A DNA stretch of 64,000 bases from Runella sp. MFBS21. Its GTDB lineage: Bacteria > Bacteroidota > Bacteroidia > Cytophagales > Spirosomataceae. Shown here one piece after another: positions 7,661 through 17,033 of the stretch. Position 1 is the first letter of the stretch. Each line of letters starts with the position of its first letter. Location: positions 62,001-126,000 of the forward strand of contig NZ_JARNTW010000010.1 in assembly GCF_029433105.1 (NCBI RefSeq), read 5' to 3'. A program made the position numbers and the translations under genes. The notes under the pieces were generated by a model, which was given only the letters and a program-made list of their open reading frames with translations, was not told where the DNA came from and searched no databases.

Positions 7661-10600
7661 ATGAAAAGACTGTTACTTTTCTTAGTGGCACTTGGTATGT
7701 CCTTGCTAGGCTGGGGACAAACAAGGACGATTTCGGGTAAGGTTACCTCTCCCGAAAATGAGGCCGTGCCGGGGGTAAATGTGTTGCTCAAAGGAAGCAA
7801 TGTAGGGACGGCCACCAAAGTGGATGGAACCTATCAAATTAGCGTACCTGACAAAGCTGGAACGTTGGTATTTTCGTTTATTGGCTACAAAACTTCCGAA
7901 GTAGAAATTGGAAACAAAACCACTGTAAACATTCAACTTGAAGCTGATTTGGTAAACCTCAATGAAGTAGTAGTGACAGCCAACGCCATTGTGAGGGAAA
8001 AGAAAGAACTGGGTTATGCGGTGTCTACGATTGGAGGTTCGGAACTCGTCAAAGCACGTGATCCAAACTTACTCAACTCTATGGCAGGGCGTATTGCAGG
8101 GGTACGGATTTCGCAACAATCAGGAACCGTGGGTGGTTCGAGTCGGGTCATGATTCGCGGTGCCAACTCTATCTCAAGCTCTAGTGAGCCTTTGTTTGTG
8201 GTAGATGGGATGCCGATTTCAAACTCTTCTTTCAACAATTCAGAGACTGATATCGTAACGGGTGGCGTCGATGTAGGAAACCGTGCTGGAGACCTTAACC
8301 CCGACGATATCGAAACCATGACGGTACTGAAAGGGGCGGCAGCATCGGCCTTGTATGGCTCAAGAGCGCGGAATGGGGTGATTGTGATTACTACAAAAAG
8401 AGGCAAGGAAGGTGCAAAAAAAATGAATGTCACCGTCAACTCTTCGTATCGTACCGATAATGTTTTGCGCGTACCTGAGTTACAAAATGAGTACGCCCAA
8501 GGTAACTTAGGCGTGTACAATCCCCAACTAGGAAATGGCTGGGGACCTAAGATTTCGAGTATTACGGGTCCTGTCAAAGACTATAAAGGTGAAACCGTTC
8601 AAAGTCTACAAGCTTATCCACAAAATTGGAAAAACTTCTTTGTTACAGGCCATACCATGATTAACAGCGTATCGCTCGATGGCGCTACTGAGCAAGGTGA
8701 TTATCGGATTGGTTATACGAATCTTCGCCAAACGGGTACAGTCCCAGGCTCTGAACTCAATAGAAATACCTTTGCTATCAATGCTGGTAAAAAAATCACT
8801 GATAAGCTTACTTCAAGGGCTTGGGTAAACTACGTGCGTACCACCAGCGACGGGCGGCCCCAACAAGGTTCAAATACCACCAACATCATCGCTACGATTT
8901 TGGCAGGGCTACCCGTAACGGTAGATATTAATGAGCTAAAAAACAATCTTTTTGCTCCTTCTACTCAGGCTGTTCCGGCAGGATGGACGGGCGACTTGGC
9001 ACGGTCTATTGATCTCAATGGCGTACAAAATAATCCTTATTTTGTAACTACCTTCAACCGTTTTTCTAACTCTGTGGATAGAGTCTATGGCGGAACGAGC
9101 CTCAGCTACGACGTAGCTCCTTGGTTTAATGTGACGGGGCGCGTGGGTACTGATTTCTTTACCGAAAATCGTCGCTCTGTTACGCGTAAAGGTACACGTG
9201 GGCGTTTGAACGGTCAATTTGAAACCAATGAGATCTTTGAACGCGAGCTACAGACTGATATTTTGGGGACCGTATCTCGTAAAATAACCGACAGCTGGTC
9301 TTTCAAAGGAATCGTAGGGCATCAGTTCAATCAGCGTACTATTCGTCGGTCGCGATTATTGTCGGAAGGACTTAACATTGACCAACTTTATACGTTTGCC
9401 AATGCGCAGTCTAATGTGCCTTCCAATTTCTTTAGCCGACGCGAGATTTTTGGAGTATATGGTGACTTTAGCTTTGACTATAAAAATTATTTGTTCTTAA
9501 ACCTAACTGGTCGAAACGATTGGTCTTCTACGCTACCTGTCAACAACAATTCCTATTTCTATCCATCGGCTAGTGTTTCGTTTGTATTGACCGAGGCTTT
9601 TTCAAATTTGGGCATTGTCAAAAACGACATATTGAGCTATGCCAAGCTCCGCGCCAATTATGCCAATGTAGGCTCAGACGAAGACCCGTATCAGTTGTCA
9701 TTTACTTATAATCCCCTAACGCAAGCAAGTGACATTTATACTTTCAACATCTTGTATCCTATTGGAGGGGCTTCGGCTTTTGGGGCGACCAACATCTTGC
9801 CTCCTACCAATCTCAAACCTCAGCAACAAACCTCTTATGAATTTGGGGCAGAATTGAAGTTTTTGGGAGGACGTATTGGACTGGATATGACTTATTACAA
9901 AACCCTTAACTACGACCAGATTATTTCGATTGCGGTTCCCCAAACTACGGGTTACTCGGCGCGGCGGCTCAATGTGGGCGAAATCTCAAACCGAGGCTTA
10001 GAAGCCATGCTAACCGTGACGCCGCTAAAAACCCGTTCGGGATTGCGCTGGGATGCGGCTTTCAATTTCAACCGCAATATCAATCGTGTAGAGTCTTTAG
10101 CACCGGGTCTTTCAGAATTTATTACTACTTCTGGGGATGGGTTTGGGATATTTATCGTAGCTCGTCCGGGTGAGACTTTTAGTATTCAAGGAGTAGGATG
10201 GCTGAGAGATCCCCAAGGAAATATCATCATCAATCCCACCACGGGTTTGCGTACGCCAGGGCCACGTAAAGTGTTGGGGTCGATTTATCCAGACTGGACA
10301 TTGGGTATCAACAACTCCTTTTCTTATAAAGGTGTCGATTTCAACTTCTTGATTGATGTACGTAAAGGGGGAGTGATTAACTCTCAAACGGTGAGTATTG
10401 TAAGAGGAAGCGGATTGGCTGCCGAAACGGCAGTCAATAATCGCACGCCTTTTGTAGACCCCGGTGTAATCCGTAATGCCGACGGAAGTTTTAGTCCTAA
10501 TACCACTCCTGTGGCGAGTATACAGCAGTATTGGAGTCAATTAGACAATTCCGTAAGCCCCGAAAACAATGTGTTTGACGGCTCTTATACTAAGCTGCGC

Positions 10601-10828
10601 GAAGTGAGAATTGCCTACAATTTGCCCAAATCTTGGATTAGCAAGACTCCTTTTGGGAATATTTCATTGGGAGTAGAAGGTCGTAATTTGTGGATTATCA
10701 GTTCTAAAGTACCACATATTGACCCCGAAGCAAACGTCTTAGGAACAGGGCTTATTGGAGAGGGCTTAGAAAGGGGCAGTATTCCAAGTAGCCGTACCAT
10801 AGGAGGCAATTTAAGATTCACATTCTAA
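7661..10828 (+). CDS. SusC/RagA-family TonB-linked outer-membrane protein
   Basis: 1055 aa with a signal peptide ending WGQ. Domain order is the SusC standard: carboxypeptidase-like regulatory domain (about 22-105, ISGKVTSPENEAVPGVNVLL and FSFIGYKTSEV), plug domain with LNSMAGRIAGVRISQQSG, VMIRGANSIS and LFVVDGMPIS, then a long TonB-dependent beta-barrel ending in an aromatic residue (GGNLRFTF). The plug also has AAASALYGSRARNGVIVITT, diagnostic of SusC proteins. It would form the TonB-driven import channel, with the following SusD protein as lid. At about 1055 residues it has normal length. No dedicated regulator (hybrid two-component, anti-sigma or SusR) lies beside it. The substrate is unknown; the GH2 upstream hints at an oligosaccharide. 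Confidence 0.95.
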   Translation: MKRLLLFLVALGMSLLGWGQTRTISGKVTSPENEAVPGVNVLLKGSNVGTATKVDGTYQISVPDKAGTLVFSFIGYKTSEVEIGNKTTVNIQLEADLVNLNEVVVTANAIVREKKELGYAVSTIGGSELVKARDPNLLNSMAGRIAGVRISQQSGTVGGSSRVMIRGANSISSSSEPLFVVDGMPISNSSFNNSETDIVTGGVDVGNRAGDLNPDDIETMTVLKGAAASALYGSRARNGVIVITTKRGKEGAKKMNVTVNSSYRTDNVLRVPELQNEYAQGNLGVYNPQLGNGWGPKISSITGPVKDYKGETVQSLQAYPQNWKNFFVTGHTMINSVSLDGATEQGDYRIGYTNLRQTGTVPGSELNRNTFAINAGKKITDKLTSRAWVNYVRTTSDGRPQQGSNTTNIIATILAGLPVTVDINELKNNLFAPSTQAVPAGWTGDLARSIDLNGVQNNPYFVTTFNRFSNSVDRVYGGTSLSYDVAPWFNVTGRVGTDFFTENRRSVTRKGTRGRLNGQFETNEIFERELQTDILGTVSRKITDSWSFKGIVGHQFNQRTIRRSRLLSEGLNIDQLYTFANAQSNVPSNFFSRREIFGVYGDFSFDYKNYLFLNLTGRNDWSSTLPVNNNSYFYPSASVSFVLTEAFSNLGIVKNDILSYAKLRANYANVGSDEDPYQLSFTYNPLTQASDIYTFNILYPIGGASAFGATNILPPTNLKPQQQTSYEFGAELKFLGGRIGLDMTYYKTLNYDQIISIAVPQTTGYSARRLNVGEISNRGLEAMLTVTPLKTRSGLRWDAAFNFNRNINRVESLAPGLSEFITTSGDGFGIFIVARPGETFSIQGVGWLRDPQGNIIINPTTGLRTPGPRKVLGSIYPDWTLGINNSFSYKGVDFNFLIDVRKGGVINSQTVSIVRGSGLAAETAVNNRTPFVDPGVIRNADGSFSPNTTPVASIQQYWSQLDNSVSPENNVFDGSYTKLREVRIAYNLPKSWISKTPFGNISLGVEGRNLWIISSKVPHIDPEANVLGTGLIGEGLERGSIPSSRTIGGNLRFTF

Positions 10829-10876
10829 CATTTCATTCTCAATTTTGTTTTTGAACTATCATAATCGATTATCCAT

Positions 10877-12289
10877 ATGAAAAAGCTGATTATAGTCGCT
10901 CTGTTGGCACTCTCAACAACGGCTTGTTTCAAAGATAGTGACATCAATGTCGATCCCAATCGCTCTACTTCGGTTGATCCTGCTTTGTTGTTTTCGGGAG
11001 CAGCCACGCAGTTTTCGCTTTTGCGCGTTGCCGAACTTACTTGGCCTGTTGCACTTATGAATCAAATGTGGGCTTCGGGAGGGCGTTGGGGATTGTCGCA
11101 AGCTCAATACGACCAAACCCGTATTCGTAGTGCTTGGGGACGTACTTACACGGATGTACTCAAAAACCTCAATGTGGCCGTAGATATTGCTCAAAATAGC
11201 CAACCAGTTAATAAAAATGCCGTAGCTCAGTGCAAGATTTTGATGGCGTTTGCCTATGCTCAGACTTCTTTACTTTGGGGAGATATTCCTTTTACAGAAG
11301 CTGCAACGGGAAAAGTAGATTTTCCAAAATTTGACAAACAGCAAGATGTACTAAATGGTTGCATTGCGATGCTCGACGAAGCTCTTGGGCTGATTGATGT
11401 CAATAGTAAAGGGATCGTAGCTCCCAATGATCTTTACTATGGTGGAGATATGACAAAATGGAGAAAATTTGCAAACTCCCTAAAATTAAGAATTCTATTC
11501 TCGATGGTTGATGCTGATGCCTCAAAAGGAACAGCGATTGGGCAGCTGATAGCAGGCGGAAACATGATTTCGTCTACTGCCGATGCGATGTTGTATAAGT
11601 ACTTCAATCAGCCAGGGCGTCAAAACCCCCGTTTCTCTTTTACTGCTATTTTCCGTGGAGGCGTACAGTCGGATTGGTATTGTTCAAAACCCGTCTATGA
11701 TTTATTGGTTTCACTCAAAGACCCGCGTATTCCGTACTTTTTCCAGCCCGGACCTGATGCAGCTGCCAATGAGTTTATTGCACTTAATTCCGTAGAGACT
11801 TATACCAACAAATCGGCGTTGGTAAATATGAATCTTCTGAAGGCTGATTTGCCGGAAGTATCATTTTCGTATTCAGAACAACTTTTGTTTGAGGCGGAAG
11901 CCATCGCCCGTGGTTTTGCTCCCGGCGGGTTCGATGCCGCTACTACCAAAATGCGGGCGGGGGTGAAAGAATCATTAGTATCTTTTGGCGTGCCCACTGC
12001 CCAAGCTGATACCTATGCTGCGGGTTTACCGGTACTTACTGCCGCCAACTACAAAACGGTTTTGGCGCAGCAACAATACTTGGATTTGTTTATGCGCCCT
12101 GTTGAAGGTTGGGTACAGCATCGCCGTTCGGGAACCGTAGGACAGGAAATCCCTAATATGAATACTCCTACTGGCGCACCTGTAGCGGGACTCATACGCC
12201 GATTGCTATATCGTAGCGAGGAAGTAAACTCCAATCCCAATACTCCTTCAGGCTTGACACTGGACGCACCACAGTGGTTTGATAAATAG
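10877..12289 (+). CDS. SusD/RagB-family nutrient-binding lipoprotein
   Basis: 470 aa. The N terminus MKKLIIVALLALSTTACFKD has a lipobox ending in Cys17, so it is an outer-membrane lipoprotein. SusD-type landmarks are the early INVDPNRST segment, the TPR-like helical part with KILMAFAYAQTSLLWGDIPF, KWRKFANSLKLRILFSM, and a late ligand-face region before the C terminus. It fits the shorter SusD-like_2 subgroup. It begins 48 bp after susC and forms the usual pair, where it caps the channel and binds ligand at the surface. It is followed by a strong hairpin terminator at 12305-12353, which ends the operon. The ligand cannot be inferred. Confidence 0.94.
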   Translation: MKKLIIVALLALSTTACFKDSDINVDPNRSTSVDPALLFSGAATQFSLLRVAELTWPVALMNQMWASGGRWGLSQAQYDQTRIRSAWGRTYTDVLKNLNVAVDIAQNSQPVNKNAVAQCKILMAFAYAQTSLLWGDIPFTEAATGKVDFPKFDKQQDVLNGCIAMLDEALGLIDVNSKGIVAPNDLYYGGDMTKWRKFANSLKLRILFSMVDADASKGTAIGQLIAGGNMISSTADAMLYKYFNQPGRQNPRFSFTAIFRGGVQSDWYCSKPVYDLLVSLKDPRIPYFFQPGPDAAANEFIALNSVETYTNKSALVNMNLLKADLPEVSFSYSEQLLFEAEAIARGFAPGGFDAATTKMRAGVKESLVSFGVPTAQADTYAAGLPVLTAANYKTVLAQQQYLDLFMRPVEGWVQHRRSGTVGQEIPNMNTPTGAPVAGLIRRLLYRSEEVNSNPNTPSGLTLDAPQWFDK

Positions 12290-12304
12290 AAGAGGGTAAG
12301 AACT

Positions 12305-12353
12305 AAAAATACCTCGGCATTCAGATTCACTTTCTGAATGACCGAGGTATTTT
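12305..12353 (+). terminator. Terminator after susD
   Basis: The arm aaaaatacctcgg (12305-12317) pairs with ccgaggtatttt (12342-12353), with a second inner stem cattcag/ctgaatg. The A-tract and T-tract flanks suit termination on either strand. Confidence 0.8.
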
Positions 12354-12373
12354 CTTGTTCGGAGCAAGGGAAA

Positions 12374-12404
12374 TTTGTCGATGCCCCTTGCCTTTGTAAC
12401 TTTG
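12374..12404 (+). promoter_or_regulatory. Bacteroidota-type promoter of proB
   Basis: TTTG (12374-12377), exactly 19 nt, then TAACTTTG (12397-12404). This matches the Bacteroidota -33 TTTG and -7 TAnnTTTG consensus. The proB ATG is 18 nt downstream, so the 5' leader would be about 12 nt long. Confidence 0.75.
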
Positions 12405-12422
12405 CCGCAAAGATTATGATAC

Positions 12423-13454
12423 ATGTCAAAACCCATCTTAGTTATTAAATTTGGAAGTGCGGCTATTACCAAACCCAACGGCGAACTCAACCCCTTGGTA
12501 ATGGTCGAGATAGCGCGCCAAGTGGCGCAGCTTTATAATGATTATCATGTAGTGATAGTGTCGTCGGGAGCCGTGGCGGCAGGAAAACAGTATATCCGCA
12601 ATTATGCGGGCGAAATTGCCCAACGAAAAGCAGCAGCGGCGATTGGGAACTTACTTTTGCTCAACAAATACGCCCAATTTTTTGCCCCTTACGAAATCCC
12701 CGTAGCACAAAGCCTTTGTGAACGTGGGCATTTTGCCAATCGCGACCAATTTTTGCAAATGAAAGAAACATTTCAAGAGTTGTGGGAAAACGGCATTATT
12801 CCTATTGTCAACGAAAACGACGTAGTGAGCAGTCTTGAACTTAAATTTTCGGACAATGACGAACTTGCTACGCTCATTGCCGTAGGATTTGGGGCTGATA
12901 CGCTCATGCTTTGTACATCGGTGGGAGGATTGATGGACGACCAAGGGCAGATTATCCCTCAAGTGGAGCAGGTCAAGGATGTGTTTAAGTATGCCCGCAC
13001 CGACAAATCGAGCGTGGGGCTAGGTGGAATGACCTCTAAGCTCACCTTCGCCAAGCTCGCTATGCGCATGGGAATCCGAACCATCATTTTTGGGATGAAA
13101 GAAAAGGACGGTATTTTAAGAGCTTTTGAAGAAAAAACGGGCACTGTCTTTGCGGCTCAAGAAAGCACGCTTTCGTCGCGCAACCGATGGCTTGGTAGTG
13201 GTAGCTTGGTGGCAGGAAAGCTCAAAATCGACGCTGGTGCAGCCGCAGCACTGCAAAATCGAAAAAGTTTATTGGCGGTCGGAATCACAGAAGTAGAAGG
13301 GGAGTTTGAAGCAGGAGAAGCCGTAGAGATTGTGGATGAAAACCTCAATACCGTGGCTGTGGGCAAGGCCAAAGAATCGTCGGTAGTGATACTTCTCAAT
13401 TTAAAAAAGCAAAATTTTGAAGTTGCCAATGCCAACGATATCGTGCTTTTGTAA
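12423..13454 (+). CDS. proB: Glutamate 5-kinase
   Basis: 343 aa. The amino-acid-kinase fold starts with ILVIKFGSAAIT, followed by VVIVSSGAVAAGKQ, and contains the glutamate-site segment IPIVNENDVVSSLELKFSDN and the ATP-site GLGGMTSKLTFAKLAMRMG. The C-terminal part (about 265-343) matches the PUA-like domain of ProB. It phosphorylates L-glutamate to glutamyl 5-phosphate, the first step of proline synthesis. proA is not adjacent, so the pathway is split in this genome. The ATG at 12423 is preceded by a good promoter. A hairpin at 13461-13495 lies between it and the convergent heat-shock gene. Confidence 0.95.
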   Translation: MSKPILVIKFGSAAITKPNGELNPLVMVEIARQVAQLYNDYHVVIVSSGAVAAGKQYIRNYAGEIAQRKAAAAIGNLLLLNKYAQFFAPYEIPVAQSLCERGHFANRDQFLQMKETFQELWENGIIPIVNENDVVSSLELKFSDNDELATLIAVGFGADTLMLCTSVGGLMDDQGQIIPQVEQVKDVFKYARTDKSSVGLGGMTSKLTFAKLAMRMGIRTIIFGMKEKDGILRAFEEKTGTVFAAQESTLSSRNRWLGSGSLVAGKLKIDAGAAAALQNRKSLLAVGITEVEGEFEAGEAVEIVDENLNTVAVGKAKESSVVILLNLKKQNFEVANANDIVLL

Positions 13455-13460
13455 AAAGTT

Positions 13461-13495
13461 AAAAAGGCCACTTCAGAAGTTGAAGCGGCCTTTTT
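13461..13495. terminator. Bidirectional terminator between proB and the small heat-shock gene
   Basis: aaaaaggcc (13461-13469) pairs with ggcctttt (13487-13495), with an inner cttc/gaag pair. A-run and T-run on the two sides would serve both convergent genes. Confidence 0.85.
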
Positions 13496-13522
13496 AGATA
13501 AGAAGGTAATAATGTTTAAGAA

Positions 13523-13954
13523 TTAGCCAATTTCGATGACACGAGGTGTTTTTTTGGCTTCATCTTTTTTAGGAAGTTCAATTTTGAGTACTCCGTCGGC
13601 ATAAGTAGCATTTACTTGTTCTGCATCTACGGTATTGGGCAAAGTGAATGACCTGCGGAAGCTCGCAAAGCTAAATTCCTTACGGGTGTATTTTTCGGTG
13701 GTTTCTTCGTTTTTCTGCTCTTGCTGGGCCGAAATAGTCAACACGTTGTTTTCTAAGTTGATTTTAAAATCTTCTTTTTTCAAGCCAGGAGCTGCTACTT
13801 CAAGACGAAAACCGTTGTTGTGTTCTACGATATTAACAGCCGGAACGCCATAGTTGCTCAAAGTTGCAGGAGCAAAAAGATCATTGAAGTCTTTGCCAAA
13901 TACGTTGCCGAAAAGAGTAGGAAAGTTTCCGTTGGTTTTTACTAAAGTTGCCAT
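13523..13954 (-). CDS. Hsp20/alpha-crystallin small heat-shock protein
   Basis: 143 aa, the usual length for bacterial Hsp20. The alpha-crystallin domain spans about residues 35-135, with VPAVNIVEHNNGFRLEVAAP, GLKKEDFKINLENNVLTISA and the closing DGVLKIELPKKDEAK. The N-terminal arm (MATLVKTNGNFPTLFGNVFG) and the short C-terminal PRVIEIG anchor with its IxI motif are both present. It is an ATP-independent holdase that binds unfolding proteins in the cytoplasm. It is transcribed toward proB. The long upstream region holds a duplicated inverted-repeat site (14144-14159 and 14186-14201) that could be a heat- or stress-responsive operator shared with the divergent CPBP gene. Confidence 0.95.
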   Translation of the reverse strand: MATLVKTNGNFPTLFGNVFGKDFNDLFAPATLSNYGVPAVNIVEHNNGFRLEVAAPGLKKEDFKINLENNVLTISAQQEQKNEETTEKYTRKEFSFASFRRSFTLPNTVDAEQVNATYADGVLKIELPKKDEAKKTPRVIEIG

Positions 13955-14143
13955 GGTTGTTGTTATTTTAATGTTTTGATTAAGTTCTTAATTTTTTCTC
14001 GCCATTGTCGGCGACGTATCTATTTCTTCAACTTCTGTACCATGAAATCCATAAAAAGTAAAGGAAATACGAGAAATTTGTATTTATTTTATTGATAATC
14101 AATGCTTTGATTGTTTTTGGAAAATTTTTGTAAGAAAAAATAT

Positions 14144-14201
14144 AAATGACAAAATGTCTTGTTTTGCAAATATTGTAAAATTTTAAAATGACAAAATGTC
14201 T
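14144..14201. promoter_or_regulatory. Duplicated GACAAAATGTC site between hsp20 and the CPBP gene
   Basis: The 16-mer aaatgacaaaatgtct occurs at 14144-14159 and 14186-14201, start to start exactly 42 bp, about four DNA turns. Each copy has GACA/TGTC arms around AAA. A reversed half-copy (ttttgtcatt, 14215-14224) follows. Same-face spacing suggests cooperative binding of a dimeric regulator. It is not the CIRCE or HAIR element. Confidence 0.5.
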
Positions 14202-14259
14202 GTTATACTATTGTTTTTGTCATTCACAACTCAATCTTTAACCAACCGACTCTTGCCTT

Positions 14260-15132
14260 ATGTTTAAAAATCCAAACCCTTATATAAATGCCGCTTGGCA
14301 AGGCAATAATAAATTAGGGATTTATGTGGCAGTTTTTTTGCTCGTCATCATCGCCAATGTTTTAGGTTCTATACCAGGAGGATGGGCATTGATAGAATGG
14401 AAATCCTCATCCGACAGTTTGCCGGTGTATGCGGTATTGGCAATGATGCTTTTGGGTTTTGTGACGGCCATTATTGCCTTATGGCTTTCTGTGCAGCACA
14501 TTCATAAGCGAAATCCTCTGACAATGATTCGTCCTACGGCAGCGGTGGATTGGGGAAGAGTGGCCAAATCAGGCGGGCTTTGGATAGCTTGTACGGCCGT
14601 GGTGGAGATAGTGACTTATCTTAGTTTTCCCGAAAAATATACTTTGAGTCTCAAATGGGCCGAGTTTTTGCCTTGCGTAGTGGTGGGGCTGTTGTTGATT
14701 CCTCTTCAAACTTCTTTTGAAGAATTGTTTTTTAGAGGGTATTTGATGCAGGGCATTGGCTCTTGGAATTTGTGGGTAGGTGTGGCGGTTACGTCAATAC
14801 TATTTGGCTTAGCGCATAGTTTCAACGACGAAATAGAAGCCGTAGGTTCTTTAGGGATTGCTATGATATACTACATAGGAGTAGGGCTATTTTTGGCCTT
14901 ACTAACGCTCAACGACGAATCGCTCGAATTGCCGCTAGGAATTCATGCCACCAACAATCTGTATGCATTTTTGATTGTAGGATACCCTAGCAGTTCGGCG
15001 CCTAGCTCTACGATTTGGATGCTTACAGAGTTCAACTTTCCACTCATGATGATACAGTGGGTGGGCGCTGTCGGGCTTTACCTTTTGCTGGCACCTCGCT
15101 TTTTAGGAATAAAACTAAAGTTTACCAATTGA
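14260..15132 (+). CDS. CPBP-family intramembrane glutamic endopeptidase
   Basis: 290 aa with seven to eight hydrophobic segments. The three CPBP (Abi/Rce1) motifs are present: FEELFFRGYLMQGIG (about residues 155-170) with the catalytic glutamate pair and arginine, FGLAHSFND (about 187-195) and GIHATNN near residue 228. The family cleaves substrates inside or near the membrane, and in bacteria also serves bacteriocin immunity or maturation; the substrate here is unknown. It starts at ATG 14260, divergent from hsp20. Its last 11 bp overlap the convergent DUF6268 gene. Confidence 0.88.
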   Translation: MFKNPNPYINAAWQGNNKLGIYVAVFLLVIIANVLGSIPGGWALIEWKSSSDSLPVYAVLAMMLLGFVTAIIALWLSVQHIHKRNPLTMIRPTAAVDWGRVAKSGGLWIACTAVVEIVTYLSFPEKYTLSLKWAEFLPCVVVGLLLIPLQTSFEELFFRGYLMQGIGSWNLWVGVAVTSILFGLAHSFNDEIEAVGSLGIAMIYYIGVGLFLALLTLNDESLELPLGIHATNNLYAFLIVGYPSSSAPSSTIWMLTEFNFPLMMIQWVGAVGLYLLLAPRFLGIKLKFTN

Positions 15133-16102
15133 TGCCGTTTTCGCCTAATCCTAATTTACGGGTAAATTTCGAAGATAATTTTGATTTGCTAGAAATATAC
15201 CTCACACTTGCGCCCACAAAAGGGGCGATATTGGGGTGTTCGGTGCCGAGATTTTCGCGGGCAGAGTTGAAGGTGCGAAGTTGTCTAAAAGTCCCCAATC
15301 CTGCTTCTAAAGATACATTGAAGACCGTAAACAAGTGCGCATTGGCTGCTACCGAAAACTTGACATGTTGGTAATTGCTGCGGCGGAGTGATTTTTCTAT
15401 ACTTGTTACGTGTTGAAATCCAGCACTATAGCCGTCAAATCCTCCTATCATATCGATGTTAAACCATTCATTGATGCGATGATTGACATCTACTCTGAAA
15501 GGCAATAGGCCCGATGCTCGCCACTGTTTATTGATACGTTTGTTGAATCCAAAAATGGGTATGATTCTTACTTTCTGATTAAAAACGATAGCGGTACCGT
15601 AGGCAATTTGGGTATGTAGTCCTAAAATTCTCATGCGTGCGCCTCCCGCCCAAAAGAATGGTTGGGGCGTAAAAAATGTTTCGTTGGTTTCGGTAATTCC
15701 CAATCCTCCTCCATAAATCCACAGGCGGTCGCGTAGGCTTGCTTGGAGCATCAAAACACCCACAGAAGCGGTTTTGTAGCCGTTGGCGGGGGAGATGGTA
15801 TTGTTGATGGTAGGGTTAATCTGGGAAGCATTGGCGAGCATCAAAAAGTGTCGAGCCCGCAAATCAAACTTTTTGCGCAAGCTAAAAGATACATCGACCT
15901 CGCTCCTGAGTGGAATAATGCCATTGAATGAAGTACGGGTGAGGCCATAACTTTGATTGTTGCCCATGCTGGCACTGGGCATATAATCGGCACGTAGCGT
16001 AACATTGGGGTAAAAAAGACGGCTTAAAGCAAAATGCTGAGCCTGAACTTGAGATACAAAAACAATTAATAAAAGAGGAACGCACAAACGTGAAGTGGCC
16101 AT
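15122..16102 (-). CDS. DUF6268-like outer-membrane beta-barrel protein
   Basis: About 326 aa from ATG 16102, which gives a signal peptide (MATSRLCVPLLLIVFVSQVQAQ). A longer frame runs to a TTG at 16153 but lacks a leader-like N terminus. The mature part is a run of alternating amphipathic strands with short turns, typical of a small outer-membrane barrel; the order and phrases such as LRDRLWIYGGGLGITET and GARMRILGLHTQIAYGTA resemble DUF6268 proteins of Bacteroidota. No catalytic motif is visible. It ends in an 11-bp tail-to-tail overlap with the CPBP gene and is divergent from the SDR gene. Function unknown. Confidence 0.7.
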   Translation of the reverse strand: MATSRLCVPLLLIVFVSQVQAQHFALSRLFYPNVTLRADYMPSASMGNNQSYGLTRTSFNGIIPLRSEVDVSFSLRKKFDLRARHFLMLANASQINPTINNTISPANGYKTASVGVLMLQASLRDRLWIYGGGLGITETNETFFTPQPFFWAGGARMRILGLHTQIAYGTAIVFNQKVRIIPIFGFNKRINKQWRASGLLPFRVDVNHRINEWFNIDMIGGFDGYSAGFQHVTSIEKSLRRSNYQHVKFSVAANAHLFTVFNVSLEAGLGTFRQLRTFNSARENLGTEHPNIAPFVGASVRYISSKSKLSSKFTRKLGLGENGINW

Positions 16103-16187
16103 AAAAAATGTATTTGGTGGAATTAACGCGTAAAAATGCACGATATTGCACAAAAATTATTCAAACACTCAACAAGTCAATCGAATA

Positions 16188-17009
16188 ATGAGCAAAATAA
16201 ATGACCTTACCCACAAAGTAGTGTGGATAACAGGTGCATCATCGGGAATAGGGGAGGCTTTAGCACATGAATTTGCCAAAGAAGGAGCCAAATTGGTATT
16301 GTCGGCGCGGCGAAAAGAAGAACTAGAGCGTGTGAAAAAAGACCTTCATTTGGCCGAAGAAATGGTATTGCTTCTACCGATGGATATGCTTCTGCCCGCA
16401 GCCTTTAAAGCATATGCCCAAACCGTAATCGAGCATTTTGGAAGAATAGACATACTCGTACCCAATGCCGGAATTAGCCAAAGGGAGAAGTTTCTGGATA
16501 TTGCTCCTTCTGATTTTCAAAAATTAATGGATACCAATTTTACAAGTGTGGTATTGCTGACGCGGGAAGTATTGCCTTATATGCTTGCCCAAAAATCAGG
16601 CGGAATACTCGTGACAAGTAGCGTAAGTGGTAAAATCGGCACGGCTTATCGTACTTTTTATAGTGCTTCCAAACATGCCATTCAAGGTTTCTTTGATGCG
16701 CTGCGTGGTGAGGTATGGCGTGAAGGTATCCAAGTAACGGTGGCTTGTCCGGGTTATATCAAAACCAACATTTCTATCAATGCCATTGGTAAAGATGGTA
16801 AACCCTTTGGTAAAATGGACCAAAACCAAGCCAATGGAATTTCGGCACAAGTATGTGCTCACAAAATGGTAAATGCTCTAAAATCAGGCAAAAACGAAAT
16901 TGTAATAGCAGGATTTAAAGAAACTTTAGGTACATATCTAAAGCGTTTTGCGCCTGCGTTGTTGTGGCAACTTACCAAAAACTATACCATCAAAACTACC
17001 GACCAATAG
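16188..17009 (+). CDS. SDR-family oxidoreductase
   Basis: About 273 aa from ATG 16188; an upstream in-frame TTG at 16146 lies in the divergent promoter region and adds no conserved sequence. It is a classical short-chain dehydrogenase: the cofactor glycine motif GASSGIG at residues 16-22, NAG near residue 93, a catalytic serine in VTSSVSGK, and the YSASK pair Tyr158/Lys162. Early basic residues (ARRKEEL) suggest NADPH preference. The form matches DHRS7-like enzymes that reduce or oxidise lipid or sterol-like hydroxyls. The substrate cannot be assigned. The neighbouring glycosyltransferase begins 24 bp after its stop, so co-transcription is possible. Confidence 0.9.
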   Translation: MSKINDLTHKVVWITGASSGIGEALAHEFAKEGAKLVLSARRKEELERVKKDLHLAEEMVLLLPMDMLLPAAFKAYAQTVIEHFGRIDILVPNAGISQREKFLDIAPSDFQKLMDTNFTSVVLLTREVLPYMLAQKSGGILVTSSVSGKIGTAYRTFYSASKHAIQGFFDALRGEVWREGIQVTVACPGYIKTNISINAIGKDGKPFGKMDQNQANGISAQVCAHKMVNALKSGKNEIVIAGFKETLGTYLKRFAPALLWQLTKNYTIKTTDQ

Positions 17010-17033
17010 ACTTTGTGACTCAATCGTATCTCA

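Noticed and set aside
8014-8577. 187-residue minus-strand frame inside susC
   Set aside because: Antisense to a well supported SusC plug domain.
15015-15374. 119-residue plus-strand frame across the CPBP/DUF6268 convergent ends
   Set aside because: It overlaps two well supported genes and has no conserved motif.
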